From positions 1 to 64,000 of the forward strand of contig JAJZBU010000005.1 in the NCBI GenBank assembly GCA_021851865.1: a stretch of DNA of 64,000 bases, given 5' to 3'. Numbering within the stretch: position 1 is the first letter of the stretch; every line of letters begins with the position of its first letter. Below the pieces are notes generated by a model. It saw only the letters and a list, made by a program, of their open reading frames with translations. It did not search any database and had not been told where the DNA came from. A program made the position numbers and the translations under genes. This stretch comes from Pseudomonadota bacterium. Lineage in GTDB: Bacteria; Pseudomonadota; Gammaproteobacteria; Pseudomonadales; Moraxellaceae. Shown here in pieces: positions 28,795 to 36,858 of the stretch.

Positions 28795-29629
28795 AACACA
28801 GCAGCGTCGCCAGCAGGATGAGCAGTACGCCGAACAGGGCCGCCGGTTGTGGTCGCTCGCCCCAGAGCAGCCAGCCATAAAAGCCGGCGATGACGATGCT
28901 CAGGTAATTGACCGGCCCTATGCGCGAAGCCGCGGCCAGGGCGTAAGCGCGCGATAGGCAGAGTTGGCTGGCGGTGGCGAGCAGGCCGACAGCGAGGAGC
29001 TCGGCACCGGTGCGTAACGGCGGCAGGGGGTGGTGGCCGATCAGGAGCACCCCGGAGATCAGGCTGCTGATGCAAGCGAAGAGAAAAACGATGCGACTCG
29101 GGGATTCGCTGCTGCTGAGCGCGCGGACGGCGACGAAGGCGACGGCGGCGAGCAGGGCGGAAGCCAGACCGATCAGGGTGTAGCGGTTGAACAGCAGCGC
29201 CCCCTGCGGGTGGCTAACGAGGATGACGCCGACAAAGCCGAGGCTGGTGGCGAGGACGATGCTGGTGGTGATGCGTTCGCTGAGGAGCAGCCAGGCGATG
29301 AGCGGAATGAAGACCGGCGCCGAGTAGGTGAAGACCATGGCGTTGGCCAGGGGCATGTGCGCCAGGGCGTAGAAAAATCCATACATCGAGCCGAGGCCGG
29401 CGATCGAACGGGCGATGTGCAGGGGCAGTCGTGGTGTGCGAAAATCGCCCAGGCCGTGGCGCAGCATCCACGGAGCCATGAGCAAAGCACCGGTGAGATT
29501 GCGGGCAAAGACGATGGTCTGGTTATCGGCATGTCGCGAGGCCAGCCGAATGAGGACGCCCATGCTGGCAAAGAGCAAAGAAGACAAGGCGAGGTACGCG
29601 ACGCCGCGCTGCGTCGGTGAGTATGGCAT
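28745..29629 (-). CDS. EamA/DMT-superfamily permease
   Basis: A 294-residue membrane protein with ten predicted helices in two EamA repeats (AYLALSSLLFASMGVLIRL, FFYALAHMPLANAMVFTYSA, PVFIPLIAWLLLSERI; second repeat ending VIAGFYGWLLWGERPQPAAL). Members export metabolites or drugs; the substrate is unknown. Its C-terminus (SARRPVPWRPAKGAS) is read antisense to the last 50 bp of ffh. It is divergent from the AraC gene. Confidence 0.9.
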   Translation of the reverse strand: MPYSPTQRGVAYLALSSLLFASMGVLIRLASRHADNQTIVFARNLTGALLMAPWMLRHGLGDFRTPRLPLHIARSIAGLGSMYGFFYALAHMPLANAMVFTYSAPVFIPLIAWLLLSERITTSIVLATSLGFVGVILVSHPQGALLFNRYTLIGLASALLAAVAFVAVRALSSSESPSRIVFLFACISSLISGVLLIGHHPLPPLRTGAELLAVGLLATASQLCLSRAYALAAASRIGPVNYLSIVIAGFYGWLLWGERPQPAALFGVLLILLATLLCFSARRPVPWRPAKGAS

Positions 29630-29707
29630 CGAGATGGCTCGGGCGAAATAGGAGGCCTATGATAAGCTCAAGCCGTCCGACCTGTGCAGCCGTGAGATGT
29701 TGCCGAC

Positions 29708-30724
29708 ATGGAAAATAGTCTGTCACTCGCCTACGTCAGCAAAATCCTCGCCGGTGTCACCCGTCAGGGAGTGAGCCTGGAGGATCTGCTGGTGGCGCGG
29801 GCTCTCGATCCGGATCTCCTGTCGCAGCCGCGCGCCCGGCTTGGGCAACGCGTCTTTGCCGAGCTCCTGCAGGAGGCCATGCAGCGCACCGGCGATGAAT
29901 TTCTCGGTCTTGGCCATTCGACGCGTTCGCGTCCGGGAACCTTTGCCATGATGGCGCACGCCGTCATCCATTGTCGCAATCTCGGCAAGGCCATCGAGCG
30001 TAGCGCCGCCTTCTACGCCATGTTCGACTGGCCGGGGGGCATGCGTCTGCAACGTCAGGATGAACTCGCCATCTTTCAGATAGAGATGCCAGTGACCGCG
30101 CATCGCGACGTCATGATCGAGGCCGTCATGTTCCTCGCCCTGCGCTTTTGGTCCTGGTTGCTCGGACAGGAGGTCAAGGCGCGCGCCCTCGATTTCGACT
30201 TCGTGGCACCGCAGGAGGCAGGGGAATTCGCCGTGTTGTTCGACTGCCCTCTGCATTTTGCCGCCGCGCGCAATGCCATCGCCCTCGACGCTGCCCTGCT
30301 CGACCGGCCCTTGCTGCAAACGCCGCAGACCTTGTCGCATTTCTTGCGTAATTCGCTGAGCACGCTGATCGAAGGCGCCGGACCGCCACCCGACATCGTG
30401 CAGCAGTTGCGCGCTCTCCTGCGCCACGCTGAGGTCAACCGCCTGCCCGAGTTCGCCGAGGTCAGTCGCGGTCTCGGTCTCAGCGAGTCGACGCTGCGGC
30501 GCCTGTTGCGCGAGGCCGGTAGCAGCTTTCAGCAGGTGCGTGACGATTGGCGCAAGCACACGGCGATTTTTTATCTGCGTCGCCCCGATCTCGGTTTGCA
30601 GGAGATCAGTACGCTCATGGGTTTCTCCGAGGTCAGCGCCTTTCACCGCGCCTTCCGACGCTGGACGGGCATGCCGCCGGGGGCTTTTCGGCAACAGGAC
30701 GGTGAGAAACTCCAGGTTCTTTAG
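29708..30724 (+). CDS. AraC-family regulator, OruR-like
   Basis: A 338-residue regulator. The N-terminal two thirds match the arabinose-binding-like domain of OruR/ArgR-type AraC proteins (LGLGHSTRSRPGTFAMMAHA, CRNLGKAIERSAAFYAMF). The C-terminal AraC helix-turn-helix pair has GLSESTLRRLLREAGSSFQQ and EISTLMGFSEVSAFHRAFRR with W.G..P at the end. The inducer is unknown. The divergent EamA permease is the most likely target, since such regulators often control the neighbouring gene. Confidence 0.9.
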   Translation: MENSLSLAYVSKILAGVTRQGVSLEDLLVARALDPDLLSQPRARLGQRVFAELLQEAMQRTGDEFLGLGHSTRSRPGTFAMMAHAVIHCRNLGKAIERSAAFYAMFDWPGGMRLQRQDELAIFQIEMPVTAHRDVMIEAVMFLALRFWSWLLGQEVKARALDFDFVAPQEAGEFAVLFDCPLHFAAARNAIALDAALLDRPLLQTPQTLSHFLRNSLSTLIEGAGPPPDIVQQLRALLRHAEVNRLPEFAEVSRGLGLSESTLRRLLREAGSSFQQVRDDWRKHTAIFYLRRPDLGLQEISTLMGFSEVSAFHRAFRRWTGMPPGAFRQQDGEKLQVL

Positions 30725-30754
30725 CGTGACTCGATCATGTCCCCGGGGCGGCGT

Positions 30755-30810
30755 GTCTGTCCACCCGTTTTTGCGCGAGGGGCTCCATCCAATTTTATGA
30801 TTGGATGGAG
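30755..30810. repeat. Dispersed hairpin repeat, copy A
   Basis: A 56-bp block matching 53601-53656; the core 30761-30808 differs at one base of 48. It ends in CTCCATCCAAT-tttatg-ATTGGATGGAG, a perfect 11-bp stem with a 6-nt loop (30783-30810). It lies 30 bp after the AraC stop. REP-like element or element end. Confidence 0.7.
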
Positions 30811-31116
30811 GGGGATAGCCAATCCACCCAAGTTACCGAGAAAACACCACGGACCTCAGAGCAATACCGCCCGTGGACTCCTGATCAGTCCATAGGCCTG
30901 CGTCTTGTCATGACGCCTGATGCGATCAGGCTTGTTGAGGCGCCAGATAGCCGTACTTGCCCAGCATCTTGAGCCAGCGTGGGGCATTGCGTTCGACCAT
31001 GAGCTCTTCGTAATTGACACTGGCATCGCGGTAGGGCTGGTTCTTGCTCAACATGGTATCGATGATGCGCAACATCTTATGCGCCAAGGCCACCACCGAT
31101 TTCTTGTAGCCTATAG

Positions 31117-31737
31117 TGGACCCCGAATCTGAGACGGTGGTTTAAGCTGTCGCTCTTGAAAAGATGATGGCAAATGAGCGAAGGCAAGAAACGCAGGGTG
31201 CACACCAATCCACCCAAGTTAAGGTTTTCAACAGTTTTTCTGCGTCATGGATTTATGAGGTTTTTGCTGAGGAGCGCGAGGTTTTGAAAGTTTTTCCCGG
31301 TGGCGGTAAGTTCGTCTGGCGATCCGGGCGAGCAGGTTGCGCGGCTAAGGAGCCTAGCTTTCTGCCGATCGCGCCACCCCGTAGAAGCAGGGGCAGTAGC
31401 GGCTTGAGTGCGGTGTGGGCGTAGGCGTGGTTGATGCGTTCGTCGGCGGGCAAATCGGCGTCGTCCTGCGCGGCCCCTTGCGGCTTCGGTCCGCGCTTGC
31501 CCTCGAACAGGCTGCTCGCTCCCTCCAGCATCTCCTTCTTCCACTGCCCGACCATCACCGGGTGCACCTCGTAGGCCTGTCCGATCTCGTTGATTGTCTT
31601 GACCCCGCGTACGGCTTCCAGCGCCACTTTCGCCTTGAACTCGGCGCTGTAGCTCTTGCGCTTCTTGCTCTCGCTCATCTGTCGATCACCCTCTCGTGGA
31701 TGACAGCTTAAACTCTTGTCTCAAATTCGGGGACCAC
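31117..31737. mobile_element. IS3-family chimera: two 5' ends head to head
   Basis: Bounded by inverted repeats (TGGACCCCGAATCTGAGAC at 31117; its near-complement ending GGGGACCA at 31737) and flanked by direct CTATAG (31111-31116 and 31738-31743). Similarity extends past the terminal repeats into TTTAAGCTGTC and an orfA start in each direction: MSEGKKRRVHTN from 31172 on the plus strand and MSESKKRKSYSAEFKAK from 31678 on the minus strand. Both ends are therefore left ends of related elements. Near 31205 CCAATCCACCCAAGTTA matches the IS110 end at 30819. Confidence 0.7.
31253..31678 (-). pseudogene. Truncated IS3-family transposase OrfA
   Basis: The frame starts MSESKKRKSYSAEFKAKVAL and continues EAVRGVKTINEIGQAYEVHP and QWKKEMLEGASSLFEGKRGP, the helix-turn-helix region of IS3-family OrfA. 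After about residue 68 the sequence leaves the family and runs into unrelated junction sequence ending at 31253. The leucine zipper and OrfB are absent, so no active transposase is made. Confidence 0.8.
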
Positions 31738-31846
31738 TATAGAAACTGCATGAGCGCGTGTGGTTTTGAATTGGGCACTGTTCGGCACGCCAACCGCGCC
31801 CCAATCACGTCAGGAACTGACGGTGGCAGAGCTTACGCCCTGCGAA

Positions 31847-31880
31847 ACTCCATCCAATCGCTTAGCGACTTGGTTGGAGT
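31847..31880. repeat. Long imperfect hairpin
   Basis: ACTCCATCCAATCGCT (31847-31862) pairs with AGCGACTTGGTTGGAGT (31864-31880) with one mismatch and one bulge. The outer arm shares CTCCATCCAA with the dispersed hairpin repeats at 30.8 and 53.6 kb. The surrounding 31800-31978 holds no gene I can support. Confidence 0.55.
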
Positions 31881-31978
31881 AGTTCATCAAACGTGCGTCG
31901 AGCTGGTCAGTCCGGGTGTTTTCGGCGATGATGGGCCTGGGTATGCGCGCCGAGGGGCGTGATGAACTTTTCTCGCAA

Positions 31979-32054
31979 GGGACGGCGACGAGCTGGGAGA
32001 TGCGAGATCGCGCCGCTGACGAGGGGCGCGCCGTCCCACCCGGCGGTGACCGGG
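31979..32054 (+). promoter_or_regulatory. Structured leader of purU
   Basis: GGGACGGCG (31979-31987) pairs perfectly with CGCCGTCCC (32029-32037), enclosing a 41-nt GC-rich loop. A second hairpin, CCCGG-cggtga-CCGGG (32039-32054), ends 15 bases before the start codon at 32070. It may be a cis-regulatory RNA, but I cannot match it to a known riboswitch. Confidence 0.4.
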
Positions 32055-32069
32055 AATCTCGCTGAGGCC

Positions 32070-32930
32070 ATGAATCAACACACGACAGCGCGTCTTTTGA
32101 TCACTTGCCCGGATCGCCCGGGTATCGTCCATGCCGTTTCCAGTTTTCTCTTCAATCATGGCGCCAACATCACCGCCCTCGATCAATACGCCACTGCTGC
32201 TGAGGGCGGCACCTATTTCATGCGTCTTGAGTTTCAGACACCGCATCTCGATCTGTCACGCCAGGTCTTGGCGCAGACCTTTGCTGATGCGGTGGCGGCC
32301 CGCTACGAGATGCAATGGCAGATCAGCTATGCCGCCGACCGCAAGCGGGTGGTGATCATGGTGTCCAAATACGATCACGCCATGCTCGAACTGCTTTGGC
32401 GCTGGTCGCGCCAGGCTCTGCCTTGTGATCTGCAGGCGGTGATCAGCAATCATGTCGATCTGGCCGAGGACGTCCAACGTTTTGGCGTGCTTTTTCATCA
32501 CGTTCCGGTCAGTGCCGAGCGGCGTGATGAAGCCGAGGCGCGCATGCAGGAGATCGCCGCGGGGGCCGACCTCGTCGTCCTGGCGCGCTATATGCAGATC
32601 CTCAGTCCGACGTGGGTGGCCGCCTGGCCGCACAAGATCATCAACATACACCATTCCTTCTTGCCGGCCTTCGTCGGTGCCAACCCCTACCAGCAGGCCT
32701 ATGACAAGGGCGTCAAGCTGATCGGAGCGACGGCGCATTACGTCACCGCCGAGCTCGATCAAGGACCCATCATCGAGCAGGGCGTGGCGCGTGTCTCACA
32801 CCGCGATGATGTCGAGAGCCTGCGCAACCTCGGTCAGGATCTCGAGCGCCAGGTGCTGGCGCGCGCCGTGCGCTGGCATCTCGAAGACCGCATCATCGTG
32901 CATGGGCACAAGACCATCGTCTTCGATTGA
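32070..32930 (+). CDS. purU: Formyltetrahydrofolate deformylase
   Basis: Hydrolyses 10-formyl-THF to THF and formate, balancing one-carbon pools and feeding formate-dependent purine synthesis. The 286-residue protein has an N-terminal ACT domain (LLITCPDRPGIVHAVSSFLF) and a formyltransferase domain (KRVVIMVSKYDHAML, LARYMQILSP, INIHHSFLPAFVGANPY with the catalytic Asn/His, GATAHYVTAELDQGPII with the Asp). The start at 32070 has GAGG just upstream; the frame is open to 31959 through the structured leader, which is not coding-like. Confidence 0.96.
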   Translation: MNQHTTARLLITCPDRPGIVHAVSSFLFNHGANITALDQYATAAEGGTYFMRLEFQTPHLDLSRQVLAQTFADAVAARYEMQWQISYAADRKRVVIMVSKYDHAMLELLWRWSRQALPCDLQAVISNHVDLAEDVQRFGVLFHHVPVSAERRDEAEARMQEIAAGADLVVLARYMQILSPTWVAAWPHKIINIHHSFLPAFVGANPYQQAYDKGVKLIGATAHYVTAELDQGPIIEQGVARVSHRDDVESLRNLGQDLERQVLARAVRWHLEDRIIVHGHKTIVFD

Positions 32931-32940
32931 GGCACAGCTT

Positions 32941-34179
32941 TCAATGAAAGCCGAGCAGCAACTGTAGGCTGCCGGCGATCAGCCCCATGACGGCGCCCAT
33001 GCCGATCAGGATCCATTCGTCTTCCTGAAAGGCCGGACGCAGCAAGCCTTGAAACTCTTCACTGCTCATCTGCTGCATGCGCACTTCCAGGCTCTGTCTG
33101 AGCAGAGCGCCGTGTCGACGGTTGAGGGCGGGATCGGCGAGAGGGCGCAAGGTGCTCTCGATCATGGTGTCGACGACCTGCAGCTTGAGGTCGGCATAAG
33201 CACGAGGGCCGATGGTCAGCAAGGCCGCCGTGCGCACGCTGAGCCGATCGAGGACGGGGCGGATGTGGCGCAGGATGAGGGCGCGAGTGCGCTCCTGGCG
33301 TGGCCCCTTAAAGATCTCCTGCATAAAATTATGGATATTGAGCACCTCGCTGGCGGTCAGCTCGGCGAACATCGCCGAGACCTCGGCCTGGCGGCGCAGG
33401 AACAGTCCCTGCAAAGTGATGCCATAGCGTTGTCCACCGATTCGGTAAGCCTGGGTCGGTTCGAAGACCAGGGTCAGAGCCACCCAGTTGGTGAGATAAC
33501 CGAGAGCGGCGCCGTAGATGGGGAGGCCCCAGCCATAGGGGAGGGCGATCCATAAGGCCATCTGCACGAAGCCGAAGAAGAGCCCGATCCAGAAACTGCT
33601 GTTGACGATAAAGCGGATCTCGTTGGCGCCGACCTGCTGAAACATGGCGACCAGCAAGGGGCGATCCTCGCTCATGCGGCGCACGACCATGGCGCGCAGG
33701 TCGATGTAGTCGCTGACCTTGTCCTGCAGATCGGCGAGGATGTTGTGCGCGATGGGGCGCGCATGCCGGCGCAGTGCCTGCACCAGGACCGCCCGCAGGT
33801 CGCGCGGCAGATTCTCCCAGAACACGCGGTTGTTCTGCAGCATCAGCTCGTCGGCGATGTCCTCGGCGTGATCGTGGACGTGTTCGGCGATCTGTTCGGC
33901 GACCTGCTCGGGTTGGCATTCACGAAAAAATTCTTCGACCGAGCCGAGTTTGCTCAAGGCGTTGTCGACGATGATGCCGGCCATACGCCCGGCCTTGCGC
34001 GGAATGATACCCTGCCAGCCAAGATAGGGTGGATGTAGTCCGATGAACTCGATGGGGTAGAAGACCATTTTCATCGCCAGCCAGACATGCACCCAGGTGA
34101 TGATGGCGGCGACGAGGGGAATGCTGACGATGCTCCAGAAGGTGGGGTTTTGGCGCAGCGCGAGCCACAGATGCCACAT
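32941..34179 (-). CDS. DUF445 family inner membrane protein
   Basis: A 412-residue protein with helices at the N-terminus (FWSIVSIPLVAAIITWVHVW), the middle (FWIGLFFGFVQMALWIALPY) and the C-terminus (WILIGMGAVMGLIAGSLQLL), and the DUF445 pattern KMVFYPIEFIGLHPPYLGWQ with ALGYLTNWVALTLVFEP. Function unknown. It is convergent with purU and divergent from tusA. Confidence 0.88.
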   Translation of the reverse strand: MWHLWLALRQNPTFWSIVSIPLVAAIITWVHVWLAMKMVFYPIEFIGLHPPYLGWQGIIPRKAGRMAGIIVDNALSKLGSVEEFFRECQPEQVAEQIAEHVHDHAEDIADELMLQNNRVFWENLPRDLRAVLVQALRRHARPIAHNILADLQDKVSDYIDLRAMVVRRMSEDRPLLVAMFQQVGANEIRFIVNSSFWIGLFFGFVQMALWIALPYGWGLPIYGAALGYLTNWVALTLVFEPTQAYRIGGQRYGITLQGLFLRRQAEVSAMFAELTASEVLNIHNFMQEIFKGPRQERTRALILRHIRPVLDRLSVRTAALLTIGPRAYADLKLQVVDTMIESTLRPLADPALNRRHGALLRQSLEVRMQQMSSEEFQGLLRPAFQEDEWILIGMGAVMGLIAGSLQLLLGFH

Positions 34180-34267
34180 GACGTCATCCTGACTGGTGGA
34201 AAGTCGAGATCATGCCATACAATAGGCTTTCATTGATGGTCTTTTCGACGGCAAGGGCGGCGCGAGC

Positions 34268-34522
34268 GTGAAAGAGGCGGCGGAGGGTGATGGGGTGGTC
34301 GTGACGCGCCTCGATACGCGCGGGTTGCGTTGTCCGGAGCCGGTGATGCTCCTGCACGGCGCGGTGCGCAAGCTGCAGCCTGGCGAGATGATCGAAGTGC
34401 TCGCCAGCGACCCTTCGACCGAGCGCGATATACCGAAATTCTGCACTTTCCTCGGACACGAACTGGTGCTGCACGTGAAGCAAGGCGAGACTTTTGTTTA
34501 TCGTCTGCGCAAGGGTGGCTGA
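34268..34522 (+). CDS. tusA: TusA-family sulfurtransferase
   Basis: Small sulfur-carrier protein; TusA relays persulfide sulfur from IscS for tRNA 2-thiouridine, and homologues act in sulfur oxidation. The 84-residue protein (GTG start) has the signature LDTRGLRCPEPVMLL with the active Cys, then LQPGEMIEVLASDPSTERDI. The Shine-Dalgarno is weak, and GTG at 34298 is an alternative start. It stands alone rather than in a dsrE/tusBCD cluster. Its stop abuts the stop of the convergent unknown gene. Confidence 0.92.
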   Translation: MKEAAEGDGVVVTRLDTRGLRCPEPVMLLHGAVRKLQPGEMIEVLASDPSTERDIPKFCTFLGHELVLHVKQGETFVYRLRKGG

Positions 34523-35191
34523 TCACTCGATCAGGGTATAGATGGCGGCGAGAGTGTCGGGATCGCGCTGCTTGATCTTGTTGGCGACGCGATGCTGGAA
34601 GAAGTAGCGAAAATCGGGGTTGCTCTCCGCCGGATAGAGACAGGCGTCGCCCGGCAGCACCGGTGTACTGCGCAGGCGCGACTGGTCGATGAGCATACCT
34701 TGCAATTGACCATCGGCGAGCAGCCGCCAGCTCACCACCTCACACAGTAAAAAACTGCGAAAGCCGTCATGGGTGAGGGCAGCGTGGGTACCGAGGACGT
34801 CGGGTAACTCCTGGATGATGGCGCTCGGAGGTTGCGCCTCATAGCGGAAATAGTCCGCCGCCGCCCGCAGTTCAGCGACCTTGTGCGCCGGTGCTTCGTG
34901 AAAGATGCGATCGATGCCAGGATCGTGATAGCCGACGAAGTGACCGTTGAGAGGGTCGTGCAGTGATGGGCATTCGAGCATCGAGCGTAACCAGGGAATC
35001 AGGCCGACGGTGCAGCCATCTTCGCGCAATCCCCAGAACAGGATGCGGACACTGAAACTGCGCTCGCGCGCGCTGTCATTGCTGTAGAGCATCTCCAGGC
35101 CGTCGAGCTCGGGTGCGATGCGCAACAGTCGTGGCTGCTTGCGATTGCGGTAGTCCTGCAAGGACAGAATGTTGTCCGCCTGACGCCCCAT
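34523..35191 (-). CDS. Conserved-looking protein of unknown function
   Basis: A 222-residue soluble protein without signal peptide or helices. It opens MGRQADNILSLQDYRNRK and has an aromatic, acidic middle (GHFVGYHDPGIDRIFHEAPA, ADYFRYEAQPP) and a beta-rich segment (FLLCEVVSWRLLADGQLQGM). I recognise no domain. Codon use and length support a real gene. It is convergent with tusA and separated by about 108 bp from the TonB-like gene on the same strand, beyond a strong palindrome. Confidence 0.7.
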   Translation of the reverse strand: MGRQADNILSLQDYRNRKQPRLLRIAPELDGLEMLYSNDSARERSFSVRILFWGLREDGCTVGLIPWLRSMLECPSLHDPLNGHFVGYHDPGIDRIFHEAPAHKVAELRAAADYFRYEAQPPSAIIQELPDVLGTHAALTHDGFRSFLLCEVVSWRLLADGQLQGMLIDQSRLRSTPVLPGDACLYPAESNPDFRYFFQHRVANKIKQRDPDTLAAIYTLIE

Positions 35192-35267
35192 GGTCTATGC
35201 TCCGGCTATATCCATACTTTGGTATCGACGCGGGCGGCGTAAACTTGAGGCAATCTAGCCCTGCAAT

Positions 35268-35295
35268 AGAGGCGCCGGCCGCGGCCGGCGCCTCT
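35268..35295 (-). terminator. Perfect 28-bp palindrome after the envelope-machine operon
   Basis: Each arm is AGAGGCGCCGGCCG followed by its exact complement, with no spacer. It lies 5 bp after the stop of the last gene of the 35-45 kb operon. The transcript would form a very stable GC hairpin, but no T-run follows on the minus strand, so it may block exonucleases rather than act as an intrinsic terminator. Confidence 0.55.
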
Positions 35296-35299
35296 GGGC

Positions 35300-36355
35300 T
35301 CAGTTGTTGGGCGGCTGGAAATTCAGCGTATATTCGCCAGTCCAGGTGTCGCCGTGGATGGGCTCGAAGTGGAACATGCGCACGCGTAGAGCGATCTTCT
35401 GTTCGAGGCTGGGATCGCCGAGCTGGCTGGAGGCCACCTGACAGTCGGTGACGTTGCCGTCGGGCGAGATGGTCAGGCGCAGCACGAGGAGACCCTGCAA
35501 AGCGGGGTTGTCGCGCAGGGCGTGCTGATACAAGGCCTGCAGGGCGCCATTGTTCTTGTCAAAATTGCGCTGCAACTCGTCACGTGAACGCTTGAGCTTG
35601 CCCTGGTCGTCGCTCTTGCGATCGGCAGCGGTGAGCTGGCTCACCACGTGCTCTTCGCGTACGGCGTGGGCCAGTTCATGCGCTCCGCGGCTACCGCGAC
35701 CACCGGCCTTGCCACCACCATAGCCTGAGCTGACCGGACCGGAGTAGCCGGCGGAAGCCAGTCCGCCACTGCCGGAGCCGGCGCGCGAGGTGATTAGTGC
35801 CCGGCTGGTGCCGGTCTCCTCGCCAGCGCCGCGCGTCAAGGTGCCATCACCGCCCGTACCACCGGCCTGCGGCACCATGTCGCGCAGGGCGGCGAGTTGA
35901 TCGAAGCCCTGCTCTTTCATCAGGTTGGCGGCCTTGGCGCGCGCCTGATCGACCTCGATGTGACTGGTGGCGTGGTTTTCCTCGCTGACAGGGTGCTCGA
36001 CAGGCTTGGCCGGGGGAGCCTCTTTTTTGACGCTTTCGTTCGCCTTAGGCGGCGTCTTCTCTGGCGCCTTGCTGAGTTTCGGCTTGGTCTGCGCTTGCTT
36101 GGGTTGCGCCGTCACTTCTGCGGGCAAGGGGGCAAAGTGGGTGCTGCGGGCGATGTGCACGATGCGTGATTCATCGGCCAGGGCGTCGCGTTGCGCGCGC
36201 GTCATGGCGGGCACGGGAATATGCGGAATGATCAGGCAGAGCACCACCGCCAATCCGACGGAAGTATAAAAGATGCGGTGGAAGCGGCGCTCATCGCTGG
36301 GGAGGCTGTTCCAGGGCAGCATGGCGTCAGCGGATAGAGGCTGAAACTCGTTCAT
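35300..36355 (-). CDS. TonB/AgmX-like energy transducer
   Basis: A 351-residue protein with one N-terminal helix (FYTSVGLAVVLCLIIPHIPV), a Lys/Pro-rich linker of TonB type (KPKLSKAPEKTPPKANESVK), a Gly/Ser-rich stretch (GYSGPVSSGYGGGKAGGRGS) and a C-terminal domain of the AgmX/PglI type: LQALYQHALRDNPALQGLLV, then RLTISPDGNVTDCQVASSQL and FHFEPIHG. It spans the periplasm from the inner membrane and would carry the force made by the ExbB/ExbD complex. Last gene of the operon, overlapping the upstream ExbD gene by 4 bp. Confidence 0.88.
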   Translation of the reverse strand: MNEFQPLSADAMLPWNSLPSDERRFHRIFYTSVGLAVVLCLIIPHIPVPAMTRAQRDALADESRIVHIARSTHFAPLPAEVTAQPKQAQTKPKLSKAPEKTPPKANESVKKEAPPAKPVEHPVSEENHATSHIEVDQARAKAANLMKEQGFDQLAALRDMVPQAGGTGGDGTLTRGAGEETGTSRALITSRAGSGSGGLASAGYSGPVSSGYGGGKAGGRGSRGAHELAHAVREEHVVSQLTAADRKSDDQGKLKRSRDELQRNFDKNNGALQALYQHALRDNPALQGLLVLRLTISPDGNVTDCQVASSQLGDPSLEQKIALRVRMFHFEPIHGDTWTGEYTLNFQPPNN

Positions 36356-36858
36356 GCCGAAGCCCCCTTCTGGCGTTCAACGGCGAAAGAGATGCGCGAG
36401 AAGTCGGTCATCGAGCAGGTCACCATGATCTTGCGCAACAAGGCGTAGGGTATCCTGCGATCGCCGAGAATATAGATCTCGCGTGAAATATGCCCCTGTT
36501 CATCGCGCTCTGCCGGCATGCGGCTGCTGCGATACTGCAACTCCTGCGCCAGGGCCGGAATGCTGGAATCCGGGCTGGCCAGCACCTGCTGCACCGAGAT
36601 GATCTTGCGGTCATCGACATAGATGTCCTGCGGCGTCACCATCACCGACAGTTTTTCCTTGGGAAAATCCTGCGCGACGGATTTCGGTAGATGCATCGAC
36701 TTGTTGTTGGGCAGATGCACCTGATATTGCGAGTTCACGATGAGAAAGAACACCAGCACGGTGAAGATGTCGATCATCGAGGTGAGCATGATCGTCGCCG
36801 GTTTATTGCGTTTGTGGCGTCTGATCAGGCGTAGTTTGGCGGCATTTTTATGGGACAT
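36352..36858 (-). CDS. ExbD-type proton channel subunit (intact Asp)
   Basis: A 168-residue ExbD/TolR-family protein. A basic N-terminus (KLRLIRRHKRNKP) precedes the single helix IMLTSMIDIFTVLVFFLIVN, where Asp30 matches the proton-carrying Asp of E. coli ExbD. The periplasmic domain follows (PKEKLSVMVTPQDIYVDDR, YILGDRRIPYALLRKIM). The start is the ATG at 36858, overlapping the previous ExbD gene by 11 bp. It is the second of two dissimilar ExbD proteins, an arrangement like AglQ/AglS. Confidence 0.9.
   Translation of the reverse strand: MSHKNAAKLRLIRRHKRNKPATIMLTSMIDIFTVLVFFLIVNSQYQVHLPNNKSMHLPKSVAQDFPKEKLSVMVTPQDIYVDDRKIISVQQVLASPDSSIPALAQELQYRSSRMPAERDEQGHISREIYILGDRRIPYALLRKIMVTCSMTDFSRISFAVERQKGASA

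Larger units (their letters stand above)
30832..31799 (-). pseudogene. IS110-family transposase C-terminal remnant, interrupted
   Basis: On the minus strand the frame GYKKSVVALAHKMLR continues through YEELMVERNAPRWLKMLGKY to the stop at 30928-30926; this is the C-terminus of IS110-family transposases. The element's 3' end follows (30832-30906). Upstream the reading frame is split by the IS3-type insertion at 31117-31737. Removing that insertion and one copy of CTATAG restores an open frame (SAQFKTTRAHAVSIGYKKSV) from about 31799. The rest of the transposase is missing. Confidence 0.75.

Noticed and set aside
31164-31424. Plus-strand 86-codon frame in the IS region
   Set aside because: It starts in an IS3 left end and runs through junction sequence, with no recognisable protein beyond the first residues.
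30725-31978. CRISPR array or integron attC cluster
   Set aside because: The repeats are few, not evenly spaced and are explained by IS ends and hairpins; no cas genes or integrase are present.
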